Assembly: GCA_965261535.1 (NCBI GenBank)
Contig: OZ253469.1
Span: forward strand, 2,356,001 to 2,420,000
DNA length: 64,000 nt
Direction of reading: 5' to 3'
Origin: VXNE01 sp965261535
GTDB lineage: Bacteria > Pseudomonadota > Gammaproteobacteria > Pseudomonadales > Azotimanducaceae
Within the stretch, counting starts at the first letter, position 1. Every line of letters begins with the position of its first letter. A program made the position numbers and the translations under genes. The notes below the pieces were generated by a model that was not told the DNA's origin, made no database searches, and saw only the letters and a list, made by a program, of their open reading frames with translations. Shown here piece by piece: positions 35,849 through 44,556 of this stretch.

Positions 35849-37099
35849 ATGTCTGAAGCCGCGAATCTTGCGGACGAGCTATCTGCGCAATACACCGCCG
35901 TGCGAGAGCAAACGGAGCGGCTGTGCCGCCCGCTTGCGGTGGACGACTACGGCGTGCAGCCGATGACCGATGCAAGTCCGCCAAAATGGCACCTCGCACA
36001 TACGACCTGGTTCTTCGAGACGTTCCTCCTGAAACCCTTCGCCGACGGCTATGCGCCGTTCGACGACGCCTTCGAGTTCCTCTTCAACTCGTACTACAAC
36101 GGCGTGGGCGAACAGTACCCGCGGCCCAAGCGAGGTCTGCTGTCGCGTCCGACGGTGGAACAGGTGTTCGACTACCGCGCCCATGTGGACGCCGCCATGC
36201 ATGCCTTGCTCATCCGCGAAGACGAGACGTTTCGCGAACGCGTAATCCTGGGGATCAACCACGAACAGCAGCACCAGGAGCTCATCGTTACGGACATCAA
36301 GTACAACCTGGGCACAAATCCGCTGCGCCCGGCCTACAGCGCCCAGCTCGACGCCGAACCCAGCGAGGTACGCTTGGCGTCTTTCGTGGCGGTTCCGGGC
36401 GGCTTGGTGGAAATCGGCTTCGCCGGCGAAGGATTCGCGTTCGACAACGAGACGCCTCGGCACAAGGTATGGCTTTCGGAGTTCGCTCTCGCGGATCGGC
36501 TCGTTACCTCCGGTGAGTACCTGGCGTTCGTGGGTGACGGCGGCTATCGCGATCCATCGCTCTGGTTGTCCGAAGGCTGGACGGCGTTACGGCAACGTGG
36601 TTGGAACGCGCCTCTTTACTGGTATCAGCAGCACGGCGAGTGGTTCGAGTACAGGCTGGGGGGAAGCGGTCCCATCGATTTGAACTCGCCGGCGTGCCAC
36701 GTGAGCTTCTTCGAAGCCGACGCCTTCGCTCGATGGGCGGGCGCGCGGCTGCCGACGGAGGCGGAATGGGAAACCGCCGCTTCGTCGCATGCGGTGACCG
36801 GGAACTTCAGCGACAGCGGGCGATTCCACCCCATGTCCTCTCGGGGCGATGGCATGACGCAACTTTTTGGCGATGCGTGGGAGTGGACGGCAAGCGCCTA
36901 CGGCCCTTACCCCCGGTTCAAGCCATTGCCGGGAACGCTCGGCGAATACAACGGCAAGTTCATGGCAAATCAGATCGTTCTCCGCGGCGGTTCGTGCGCA
37001 ACGCCGCCCGGTCACGTGCGCGCAAGCTACCGGAATTTTTTCTACGCGCCGGATCGCTGGCAGTTCTCCGGAATCAGGCTGGCCAGAGATGTCCGGTAG
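35849..37099 (+). CDS. egtB: ergothioneine biosynthesis sulfoxide synthase EgtB
   Basis: EgtB is a non-heme iron enzyme that joins a thiol (gamma-Glu-Cys or Cys) to hercynine using oxygen. The 416-residue protein has the N-terminal DinB-like domain with the three iron His in WHLAHTTWFFE and INHEQQHQE. The C-terminal formylglycine-generating-enzyme fold carries ARLPTEAEWE, FGDAWEWTASAY and LRGGSCATPPGHVRASYRNF. GAGG precedes the ATG by 7 bases. It overlaps egtD by 11 bases, so the two steps from histidine to the sulfoxide are encoded together. Confidence 0.95.
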   Translation: MSEAANLADELSAQYTAVREQTERLCRPLAVDDYGVQPMTDASPPKWHLAHTTWFFETFLLKPFADGYAPFDDAFEFLFNSYYNGVGEQYPRPKRGLLSRPTVEQVFDYRAHVDAAMHALLIREDETFRERVILGINHEQQHQELIVTDIKYNLGTNPLRPAYSAQLDAEPSEVRLASFVAVPGGLVEIGFAGEGFAFDNETPRHKVWLSEFALADRLVTSGEYLAFVGDGGYRDPSLWLSEGWTALRQRGWNAPLYWYQQHGEWFEYRLGGSGPIDLNSPACHVSFFEADAFARWAGARLPTEAEWETAASSHAVTGNFSDSGRFHPMSSRGDGMTQLFGDAWEWTASAYGPYPRFKPLPGTLGEYNGKFMANQIVLRGGSCATPPGHVRASYRNFFYAPDRWQFSGIRLARDVR

Positions 37100-38090
37100 G
37101 GCTCGCCGAAGCGCTCGCCTGACGGTGCGCCGGCGGGAGTTCCGTTTCTTCGATCGGCAACCGTCCGTTCCGGATGCAAGGGAGGAGCTGTTTGCAGGGT
37201 TGTCGGCGCCAGCCAAGACCGTTCCGCCGAAGTACTTCTACGACGAGGCGGGTTCCAGGCTGTTCGAGTCGATCACGGAACTGCCCGAGTACTATCTGAC
37301 GCGAACGGAAACCGGAATTCTTGAAAACCACCGGGACGATCTCGCGCGGTGGGTGGGGCCGGACGCGTGCCTGGTGGAATACGGCAGCGGGTCGAGCGCC
37401 AAGACCCGCATTCTGCTCGAAGCATGCCGCCCGGCGGCGTACGTCCCCGTGGACATCTCGCGCGGTCACCTGCTTGCCTCCGCGCGGGAAATCTATGAGG
37501 ACTTCGGTGATCTGGCCGTATACCCGACGTGCGCCGACTACAGCCAGCCGTTCGAACTGCCGTCCATCACAACCGATCTGCGAAGGGTGGGATTCTTTCC
37601 CGGATCCACCATCGGTAACTTCGAGCTGGAAGAGGTCCCCGATTTCCTCAGAGGCGTCGGCCGCGTCCTGGGTCCCGGCGGTCGTTTGATTGTCGGCGTC
37701 GATACCAAGAAGGCAGAGTCGATGCTGAACGCCGCCTACAACGATGCGGCAGGCGTCACCCGCGCGTTCAACCTCAACATGCTGCGCCACATCAACGCGA
37801 TTGCGGGCGCGGATTTCGACACGACAAAGTTCGAGCATGAGGCGCTGTACAACACCGAACGCGGGCGGATCGAGATGTACTTGTCGAGCACGGTGGAGCA
37901 AACCGTTCGCGTCAACGGCGCCGCGGTCGAGTTCGAGCGCGGCGAGCGCATCCGCACCGAATACTCCTACAAGTACGATCCGGACGAATTCGCGTCCCTG
38001 GCCGAACGGGCGGGACTTCGCCCGCGCGAAGTGCGGCGCGACGAGAACGGCTATTTCATGGTACTGCTGCTCGAAAACGCTGACGACTAG
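37089..38090 (+). CDS. egtD: L-histidine N-alpha-methyltransferase EgtD
   Basis: EgtD trimethylates histidine to hercynine, the betaine precursor of ergothioneine. The 333-residue protein has PPKYFYDEAGSRLFESIT, LPEYYLTRTE, the SAM loop VEYGSGSSAKTRILLEA, and FPGSTIGNFELEE, all typical of the family. The ATG at 37089 overlaps the egtB end; the first 20 residues are a basic extension. Separate genes for the C-S lyase EgtE and for EgtA or EgtC are not next to it. Confidence 0.95.
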   Translation: MSGRARRSARLTVRRREFRFFDRQPSVPDAREELFAGLSAPAKTVPPKYFYDEAGSRLFESITELPEYYLTRTETGILENHRDDLARWVGPDACLVEYGSGSSAKTRILLEACRPAAYVPVDISRGHLLASAREIYEDFGDLAVYPTCADYSQPFELPSITTDLRRVGFFPGSTIGNFELEEVPDFLRGVGRVLGPGGRLIVGVDTKKAESMLNAAYNDAAGVTRAFNLNMLRHINAIAGADFDTTKFEHEALYNTERGRIEMYLSSTVEQTVRVNGAAVEFERGERIRTEYSYKYDPDEFASLAERAGLRPREVRRDENGYFMVLLLENADD

Positions 38091-38176
38091 CTGCCCGGCG
38101 TTGCGATTCTCGGCTGCGGCTTCGCCCGTTTGCTGATAGCCTCGACCAAGGTCGGACGGCGCGAACGCCAGGCATC

Positions 38177-38995
38177 GTGGACAAAATCACCGAACTGCAA
38201 ACATATCTCTACGATCTCCAGGGCTACCTGGTGGTCGAGGATGTCCTCGACGCCAACCAGGTCGCGGTCTTGAGAGCCCGGATTGACGAGCGGGACATGT
38301 CCGCCCTGCCCCCAAGCCACCGTTTCGGCGGCGCTGGAGGCAGCGCCGAGTCCGACCCGGGCTTCTTGGCATGGGGAGAGGAATTCGTCGCGCTCATGGA
38401 TCATCCGTTAGTCATGGCGGTCATGCGCGGGCAACTCGGCGACTGTTTCCGCCTGGATCGGATCTTCGGAATGCATATGCGGCGCGGCCAGGAAAAGAAA
38501 CGGTTGCATTCGGACTATGGGGCCTCGCAGCCCTATTCCCGCGCTGAACCGGGGCGTTACTTCACAACGCCGCGCCATGAAGCGCTGCACGGCTTTGGCG
38601 TTGCGGCCTGGAACCTTACCGACACCGGACCGGAACATGGCGGTTTGCGCTTCATTCCGGGCAGTCACCACAGCCACTTCAAGCTGCCGCAGGCGATCCG
38701 GGACGAAGAATTCGACGATGTCGTCACGACCATCGAAGCACCGGCCGGGAGTGTAACGTTCTTCTCCGAAGCGCTGACGCACGCCACATCGGCCTGGACC
38801 GCCGAGCATCACCGCTACACGCTGCTCTACAAGTACTGCGCATCGCAACTCTCCTGGTCGCGAACGCGCGTCACGGCGCCCGAGCACCTGCCGTTGACAG
38901 ACAGGCAGCGGGAGCTCCTGGAAGAACCCGCGGGCGCCCATTGGTTCTTTCGGAGCCTGTTCAAAGAGGATGCTGCGGCAGGAGCCAAGTCATGA
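38177..38995 (+). CDS. phytanoyl-CoA dioxygenase (PhyH) family protein
   Basis: The 272-residue protein is an Fe(II)/2-oxoglutarate oxygenase. The facial triad is visible as His and Asp in LHSDYGA and a distal His in EALTHATSAW, with a likely 2-oxoglutarate Arg in HHRYTLLYKY. The start is a GTG, 86 bases after egtD. The stop overlaps the BCCT transporter start as ATGA, so enzyme and carrier are translationally coupled, suggesting the oxygenase acts on a substrate brought in by the carrier, perhaps a betaine. It lacks close identity to ectoine hydroxylase as far as I can judge by eye. The substrate is unknown. Confidence 0.85.
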   Translation: MDKITELQTYLYDLQGYLVVEDVLDANQVAVLRARIDERDMSALPPSHRFGGAGGSAESDPGFLAWGEEFVALMDHPLVMAVMRGQLGDCFRLDRIFGMHMRRGQEKKRLHSDYGASQPYSRAEPGRYFTTPRHEALHGFGVAAWNLTDTGPEHGGLRFIPGSHHSHFKLPQAIRDEEFDDVVTTIEAPAGSVTFFSEALTHATSAWTAEHHRYTLLYKYCASQLSWSRTRVTAPEHLPLTDRQRELLEEPAGAHWFFRSLFKEDAAAGAKS

Positions 38996-40497
38996 CAAAG
39001 CCGGCGATTGATTGGCCGCTGTTCGCCGCCAGCGCCGTCCTGATCGGCGGCGTATGCGGGGCGATGGCCCTGGCCCCCGAACAGTCTTCGATACTGGTTG
39101 CGGAGGTTTACGGTTGGATCGCTGGCCAGTTCGGCCTCTTCTACCAATGGATGACCGTGGGCGCGGCGGTCGTCTTGGCGATCATAGCGTTCGGCAAGTA
39201 CGGTCGGCGCCGGCTTGGTGGCGAGAACGCGAAGTCGGAATATTCCAATTTCTCGTGGATGTCGATGCTGTTCTGCGCGGGCATAGGCGCGGGCTTGATG
39301 TACTGGTCGGTCATCGAATGGGCCTACTACCTGGATACGCCGCCGCTGGGCCTCGAAGCGGACTCTCCGGAGGCGCGCGAATGGGCGGCGACGTACGGCA
39401 TCTTTCACTGGGGACTATCGGCCTGGTGCATCTATTGCGTGCCGACCGTCGCCATCGCCTATCCCTACTACCAGCGCAAGATTCCATACCTGCGGCTGTC
39501 GACTTCGCTGGTGGGCGTTTGTGGCGACGATGTGGTCAACAGGCCGCTCGGCCGCGTCGTCGACTTCGTCTTTGTCATCGCGCTGGTGGGAGGCACGGGG
39601 ACGTCCCTGGGGCTCGCAACGCCGATGATCACGGCTTGCGTCAGCGCCTTGCTGGGAACTCCCGAATCCTTCGCCCTCAAGGTCCTCGTGTTGTTTGTCG
39701 TGGTCTGCCTCTTCGCCATCAGCGTGTATCTTGGGCTGGACCGGGGCATCAAGCGCCTGAGCAACATCAACGCCGCGACGGCCGGCCTGTTCGTGCTTTT
39801 CGTGCTATTGGCCGGTCCCACCTACTTTGTGCTCAAGCTCGGCACGAACAGTCTGGGTTTGCTGGTGCAGGAGTTCGTTCGCCTCAACACCTGGACGGAC
39901 CCGATCCTCGAAACAAGCTTCGTGGAAGACTGGAGCGTCTTCTATTGGGCGTGGTGGCTGGCCTACGGTCCTTACATGGGCGTGTTCGTTACGCGTATTT
40001 CGCGCGGGCGGACGCTCAAGCAACTGATTCTCGGCATGATCGGCTTCGGCACCTTGGGGTGCGCGATCTTCTACATATGCGTCGGCAATACGGCGATGTG
40101 GATGGACATGCAAGGACTTGTTCCGGTGCGGGAATTCGTGGCCGCCGGCAGCCCGGATACGGCGATTGCTCTCGTTATCCAAGCGTTGCCGTTGCATCCG
40201 TTGCCACTGATCGCCTTCATCGTGGTGACGTGCATATTCGTGGCCACGACCTATGACTCGGGGTCCTACGCCATCACGGCCGCCGCTACGCGGCACCTGG
40301 CGGCGGGCGTCAATCCGCACCGTTGGCATCGCGTTTTCTGGGCGTTCTCTCTCGCGGTTCTGCCCGTCACGCTTTTGGTTGTGGACGGTGGCTTGGACGC
40401 GGTCAAATCGGCGGTATTGGTGGTTTCGCTGCCGCTGCTGGTCATCGGCGTGGCGATGGTGGTGTCACTGTTCAAGACGTTGCGGGAGGATCCTTAA
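38992..40497 (+). CDS. BCCT family betaine/carnitine/choline-type transporter
   Basis: The 501-residue carrier has about twelve membrane helices, the glycine-rich AGIGAGLMYWSVIEWAYY segment of helix 3 and the family signature region WAWWLAYGPYMGVFVTRISRG. BCCT proteins import quaternary-ammonium solutes, usually with sodium. There is no long C-terminal cytosolic osmosensing tail, which argues for nutrient uptake rather than osmotic stress. The ATG overlaps the PhyH stop. Ergothioneine, hercynine, carnitine and glycine betaine are all chemically possible cargoes. Confidence 0.92.
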   Translation: MTKPAIDWPLFAASAVLIGGVCGAMALAPEQSSILVAEVYGWIAGQFGLFYQWMTVGAAVVLAIIAFGKYGRRRLGGENAKSEYSNFSWMSMLFCAGIGAGLMYWSVIEWAYYLDTPPLGLEADSPEAREWAATYGIFHWGLSAWCIYCVPTVAIAYPYYQRKIPYLRLSTSLVGVCGDDVVNRPLGRVVDFVFVIALVGGTGTSLGLATPMITACVSALLGTPESFALKVLVLFVVVCLFAISVYLGLDRGIKRLSNINAATAGLFVLFVLLAGPTYFVLKLGTNSLGLLVQEFVRLNTWTDPILETSFVEDWSVFYWAWWLAYGPYMGVFVTRISRGRTLKQLILGMIGFGTLGCAIFYICVGNTAMWMDMQGLVPVREFVAAGSPDTAIALVIQALPLHPLPLIAFIVVTCIFVATTYDSGSYAITAAATRHLAAGVNPHRWHRVFWAFSLAVLPVTLLVVDGGLDAVKSAVLVVSLPLLVIGVAMVVSLFKTLREDP

Positions 40498-40501
40498 GGG
40501 C

Positions 40502-41488
40502 TCAATTCGAGCAGCGGCCGCCGCCGAGCACGCAAAACCGCGAGCAGTGGGGATGGTCCAGGGACACCTCGCCCAGGCTGTCAGCGAGCCGCGAACCCAG
40601 GCGGGACGCTGCGGCATAGGGCAGCAGAGTACAGCTCACAACTTCCGGGGCGATCACGCCCTTGCGCCTTATCACCATGCGGGATGAGGCACACATCATG
40701 TCTTCCGGTCGTACGCCCAGCAGGTCCCAGCAGTCAACCGAGATCTCCGGCGTGTCGGCGCTTACGTCCATTTCGGGGAACAGCACGAGGGATTTCGGAC
40801 AATCGGCGTCGACATCGATTCCTTCGGCCTGGAACAGCGCGCGGAATCCCTCCCGCAGCGCCTCCTCGCCGTCGCCCCAGCGCTGCCGACCGGCGACGCG
40901 AGGGGCGAAACCGTGATCGCTCAGCCAGCGCAGGCCATCGATGGTCGGCGCCCACGAACGGCGCCCGCGTTCCTGTTCGTGCAACTCTTGCTGGAAGTGA
41001 TCTATCGAGACGCGCAAGGCCAGGCGGTCGCGGTATCGGGACAGCATTTCCAGTAAGCGGTCGGCGCATTTCATCATGGGCCGCATAGCGTTGGTGAGCA
41101 CCAGGACCCGGTAGCCGCCAGCCAAGCTGTCCTCGAGCATCGCCAGGAGGTCGGGATTCATGAACGGTTCGCCGCCGGTGAAGCCAATCTCCTGGGTGCC
41201 GAGACCGAGCGTCGCCACTTCGCCAAGGTAGGCTTGTACTTCCGACCGACTTAGGTAGACCAGCCGGTCGTTGCTTGGGCTGGACTCCATGTAGCAGTTC
41301 TGGCAGGTGAGGTTGCACAGTGTGCCGGTGTTGAACCAGAGGGTCCGCAGAGTCCCCAGGGCCACCCGGGCGCGGGGTTTGCCATCCGCCGTGCGGTCAG
41401 GGTCGGCGAACTTTCCGTTGACCACAGGGGCGTTTCTGCTAGATGCGGGCAGGTGTTGCGCTCTTGTCCCGACAATGATTTCGGCCAT
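40502..41488 (-). CDS. radical SAM protein with C-terminal Cys-rich region
   Basis: The 328-residue protein has the [4Fe-4S] motif CNLTCQNCY near residue 58 and IGFTGGEPFMNPDLL for SAM binding. Additional Cys residues near the C-terminus (VDCWDLL, MMCASS, VSCTLL, HPHCSRFCVLGGGRC) suggest one or more extra clusters. The exact reaction is unknown. I use the ATG at 41488, since the codon before is a TTG. It converges on the BCCT gene with a 4-base gap and lies 193 bases downstream of the aldo/keto reductase gene on the same strand. Confidence 0.85.
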   Translation of the reverse strand: MAEIIVGTRAQHLPASSRNAPVVNGKFADPDRTADGKPRARVALGTLRTLWFNTGTLCNLTCQNCYMESSPSNDRLVYLSRSEVQAYLGEVATLGLGTQEIGFTGGEPFMNPDLLAMLEDSLAGGYRVLVLTNAMRPMMKCADRLLEMLSRYRDRLALRVSIDHFQQELHEQERGRRSWAPTIDGLRWLSDHGFAPRVAGRQRWGDGEEALREGFRALFQAEGIDVDADCPKSLVLFPEMDVSADTPEISVDCWDLLGVRPEDMMCASSRMVIRRKGVIAPEVVSCTLLPYAAASRLGSRLADSLGEVSLDHPHCSRFCVLGGGRCSN

Positions 41489-41681
41489 CAACCGATCCCT
41501 TGTTCACATACCGTTCGGATGCACGTTCCGCCGACCGGCGGATCCGGACAGGCTCTGACGCCAGTATCCCGGATGCCGGGCGCATCGTCCACGAGACAGC
41601 CATGCGGGCTTCCCAACCAACGGTTTTGACGCATTCGGCGCCCCGAAGTTCTTCGGTGGCCACGCCATGGAAGGCGAGCAG

Positions 41682-42785
41682 CTAGTCCGGCGTGGGAGCA
41701 GCGGGATCCAGTAGTCCTTCGGCGACGAATTCCCGCCAGACTGCGCCTGGGATGTCCGTATGCATGAGGCGATGATTTTCTCGCGGCTCCGCCGGGCTTC
41801 TCGCTCCTGGGATAACTGCGGCAACAGCGGGATGGGCGAGCGGAAATTGCAACGCCGCGGCCGCCAGAGGCACGCCGTGCCGTTCGCAGATCGCGCGCAT
41901 TCGTCGCGACCGGTCGACTATGTCGGCGGAAGCGCGGCCGTACATGTACGAAGCGGTCTCGTCCCCTGACACCAGCCATCCTCCGGCAAATGGCGTTGCG
42001 GCAATCGCCCCGATACCGCGTTCCTGGCAGAGCGGCAGGATCCGACGAAGCGTGCGTGTTTCAAGCAGTGTGTATCCGCCCGCGATCACGAAGAAGTCGA
42101 GGTCGACCAGGTTGGCAATGCGCTCGCAGAGCCTTTCGTGGGCGCCATCTTCCCAACTGTAGGCGTTCCGTGCTTCCAGGTTGCAGCCGCATCCGATGGC
42201 TCGAATGCGCCCCTCGGCGCGCAGCGTCTCCAATGCGACCGCGCCACCGCCGCCGTTCCCAGACAGCTCGGTCAGGTGTTGCTCCATGCGTTCGACCGTC
42301 TGATAGCCGTAGTCGAGGTCATGAATGGTGAGAGAGTCCACGGACGACGTGCCGAGGCGCTGCAGCGAATCCCGGTGCTGCTCCAGGATGCGGTCGTGGG
42401 TGTATTCGAACTGGAGGCGAAACCCGGTGTCGGGGTCCCTCGGTGTGCGTTCCGACCCGCTGGGCGTCTTGCTGCTGGCGGTCGCGTCCTCGACCGGCTC
42501 CGGCACGAGCGATTTGCCGATCTTGGTATTGATTCGGTATTGGTCTCGTTCTGCTATGCCGGCAAGTGCCAACCCCAGGCGACGCTCCGAGCGCCCCGAA
42601 CCGTAGAAGGGCGCCGTGTCGTAGAAACGGACCCCGGTGTCCCAGGCTGCGGCCACCGTTTCGAGGCTCGTTTCGTTGGTGACCCACCGCATGCCTATGG
42701 TGCCGCCACCGAAGCCGAGGGGCGTGACCTGCAAACGGCTCTTGCCGACCGTGCGCTTTTCTGTGATGTCCATTAGAGAATTCAT
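41682..42785 (-). CDS. aldo/keto reductase
   Basis: The 367-residue protein has the (beta/alpha)8 fold of aldo/keto reductases. The catalytic Asp-Tyr pair is in RFYDTAPFYGSGRSE, Lys in INTKIGKSL and His in TIHDLDYG. It resembles the D-threo-aldose/L-fucose dehydrogenase and pyridoxal dehydrogenase branch, with an insert after residue 95. It probably oxidises a sugar or reduces an aldehyde with NAD(P). No pathway partner is evident. Confidence 0.88.
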   Translation of the reverse strand: MNSLMDITEKRTVGKSRLQVTPLGFGGGTIGMRWVTNETSLETVAAAWDTGVRFYDTAPFYGSGRSERRLGLALAGIAERDQYRINTKIGKSLVPEPVEDATASSKTPSGSERTPRDPDTGFRLQFEYTHDRILEQHRDSLQRLGTSSVDSLTIHDLDYGYQTVERMEQHLTELSGNGGGGAVALETLRAEGRIRAIGCGCNLEARNAYSWEDGAHERLCERIANLVDLDFFVIAGGYTLLETRTLRRILPLCQERGIGAIAATPFAGGWLVSGDETASYMYGRASADIVDRSRRMRAICERHGVPLAAAALQFPLAHPAVAAVIPGARSPAEPRENHRLMHTDIPGAVWREFVAEGLLDPAAPTPD

Positions 42786-42907
42786 TGGCCTCCATCGAAG
42801 CGGAGCTCGTCAGACGCATGCCTCGAAACGCTTTTGATGATCACACCCCATTCCCGCGGGCGGAAGTCAGGATGCTACCAAAACGGGTGCTGTAACTCGC
42901 ATGCGGC

Positions 42908-43282
42908 TCATTCGGCGCGCTCGCGCACGAAGATGTCTACGTTGGTCATGAACGTGTTCCATACCTCCGTGGGTTTCGAACGGGCTTCGTCCTCAAACTG
43001 ACGCGCCAGGACCCACATCGCGTGAATCGTATCGCGGCCGTTTCCATCGACAGCGAGGCGGCAGGCAAACGAAGCGACGGCGTGCAGGTTGGCGTCGGCA
43101 TCGCGCCAATCGACCTGGAACGCCAACAGTTCGCCGTTGCGTCTGCCGGAGACGGGGTAACCGCTGTCAGACGCCGCGCGGCCTTTGCGTGATCGAAACT
43201 CGCCTTTGACGTCGCCGCCAGCGTCCGCCTCGAACGTAACGGTGGAGCCGTTCTGGTTGATCCACGTGCCGTTGATATCCAT
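42908..43282 (-). CDS. avidin/streptavidin family protein
   Basis: The 124-residue protein follows the avidin barrel pattern. GTWINQNGS (5-13) matches the first strand, including the Asn and Ser that bind biotin. Trp59, Trp90, Trp108 and Asp116 align with streptavidin Trp79, Trp108, Trp120 and Asp128, with Trp-to-Asp spacing of 8 kept. Changes include Phe for Tyr43, Ala for Ser88 and Thr90, and Phe for Trp92, so biotin binding may be weaker or altered. There is no signal peptide, unlike streptavidin. It stands alone, divergent from the monooxygenase gene. Confidence 0.85.
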   Translation of the reverse strand: MDINGTWINQNGSTVTFEADAGGDVKGEFRSRKGRAASDSGYPVSGRRNGELLAFQVDWRDADANLHAVASFACRLAVDGNGRDTIHAMWVLARQFEDEARSKPTEVWNTFMTNVDIFVRERAE

Positions 43283-43381
43283 CTGCGCCTCCGCCGTCGA
43301 TTCCCGGAAGTGTGTTCGCGAGCGGGTAGCGGATACTATTAGCCCTTCCCGCCACGATGCTCAAGGTTACTACGCAGATTC

Positions 43382-44491
43382 ATGTCGTCGTCTTCCGTCG
43401 CACCTCTTGAACGCGCGCGCGCCTTCGTGCCGCAGATTTCGGCGCTGGCGGATCGAATCGACGCCGAGCGGGAGTTGCCATCGGAACTTGCCGGAGCATT
43501 GATCGACGCTGGCATCTTTCGTTTGCTCGTACCGCGTTCCCTTGGCGGGGAGGAGATGGACTGGCTCGAGTACCTCGACGTGGTGCGGACCATTGCCCAG
43601 GCCGACGGCAGCACCGGGTGGTGCGTGAACCAGGGCGCCGTATTCGCTACTACGAGCACTCGGTGTCCCGAACCGCTGGCAAGGGAGGTATGGGGCGACC
43701 CGCGAACGGTGGTGGGCAACGGGCCGCCCCAGGGCTCGGAGTCCGTCGAGGTCGAAGGCGGCTACAGGCTCACGGGCAGGTGGATGTTCTCCAGCGGTTG
43801 TCGGCATGCCAACTGGATCGCGGCCGTGGCATCGGGCCGATTGCATCTGCTGCCTCGTGAAGAGGTGGAATTCCTGGACGTGTGGCAGGTGCAGGGATTG
43901 CGCGGGACGGGCAGTTTCGGCTTTCAGACACGCGACCTGTGGGTGCCTGAATTCCGCGTGATGCATGGTGTTGGCCAAAACCGGGAAGCCGGCCCGATTT
44001 ATGTCATTCCGCAGCATTTGCTGTTCGCCTGCGGTTTCGGCTGCGTTGCCCTCGGGGTGGCGCGGGCCGCCATCAATGCGATGATCGATCTCGCCCCCGC
44101 CAAGATGCCTCGTTTCGGCAAGCGCTCACTGGCCGAGAGCAGCGTCGTGCAGCAACAGGTTGGCAAAGCCGAAGCAACCTGGGCCGCGGCCAAGGCGCTT
44201 TTGTATGAGAGCGCAGCCCAAGTATGGGACCGGGTTCGCGAAACCGGCGCGATCACGGTCGGACAGCGTATACGCCTGCGCATGGCAGGGACCCATGCGA
44301 TCCGCCAGTCGGCAAGCGCCGTGGACATCGTCTACAACCTGAGCGGCTCGGATGCCATCTTCGCATCGCGAGCGATTCAGCGCCGTTTCCAGGACGCCCA
44401 CGTCATTACCCAGCAGGTCCAGGGCCGCGAATCCCACTACGAAACCGTTGGCCAGTTTTTGCTGGGTCAGGAGCCCGAGGGCGTCTTCTAG
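43382..44491 (+). CDS. acyl-CoA dehydrogenase-fold flavin monooxygenase-like protein
   Basis: The 369-residue protein has the acyl-CoA dehydrogenase fold and is closest in pattern to group D flavin monooxygenases such as HsaA and DszC. It shows IAQADGSTGWCVNQGAVFAT, the middle beta domain with GGYRLTGRWMFSSGCRHANW, and a C-terminal helical bundle. The catalytic Glu of true acyl-CoA dehydrogenases is not apparent. It may hydroxylate an aromatic or heterocyclic compound with reduced flavin. No flavin reductase gene is next to it. Confidence 0.82.
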   Translation: MSSSSVAPLERARAFVPQISALADRIDAERELPSELAGALIDAGIFRLLVPRSLGGEEMDWLEYLDVVRTIAQADGSTGWCVNQGAVFATTSTRCPEPLAREVWGDPRTVVGNGPPQGSESVEVEGGYRLTGRWMFSSGCRHANWIAAVASGRLHLLPREEVEFLDVWQVQGLRGTGSFGFQTRDLWVPEFRVMHGVGQNREAGPIYVIPQHLLFACGFGCVALGVARAAINAMIDLAPAKMPRFGKRSLAESSVVQQQVGKAEATWAAAKALLYESAAQVWDRVRETGAITVGQRIRLRMAGTHAIRQSASAVDIVYNLSGSDAIFASRAIQRRFQDAHVITQQVQGRESHYETVGQFLLGQEPEGVF

Positions 44492-44556
44492 CAAAGCCGA
44501 CGGCCTCGGCGGCGTGCCACGATACTAGCGCCGCGATTGCTTGGGCCTGGGAAACG

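Noticed and set aside
41489..41681. Possible small peptide gene before the radical SAM gene (GTG at 41663)
   Set aside because: A RiPP precursor was considered, but the frame lacks a ribosome binding site, has no leader/core character and runs into the radical SAM gene with ordinary non-coding base use.
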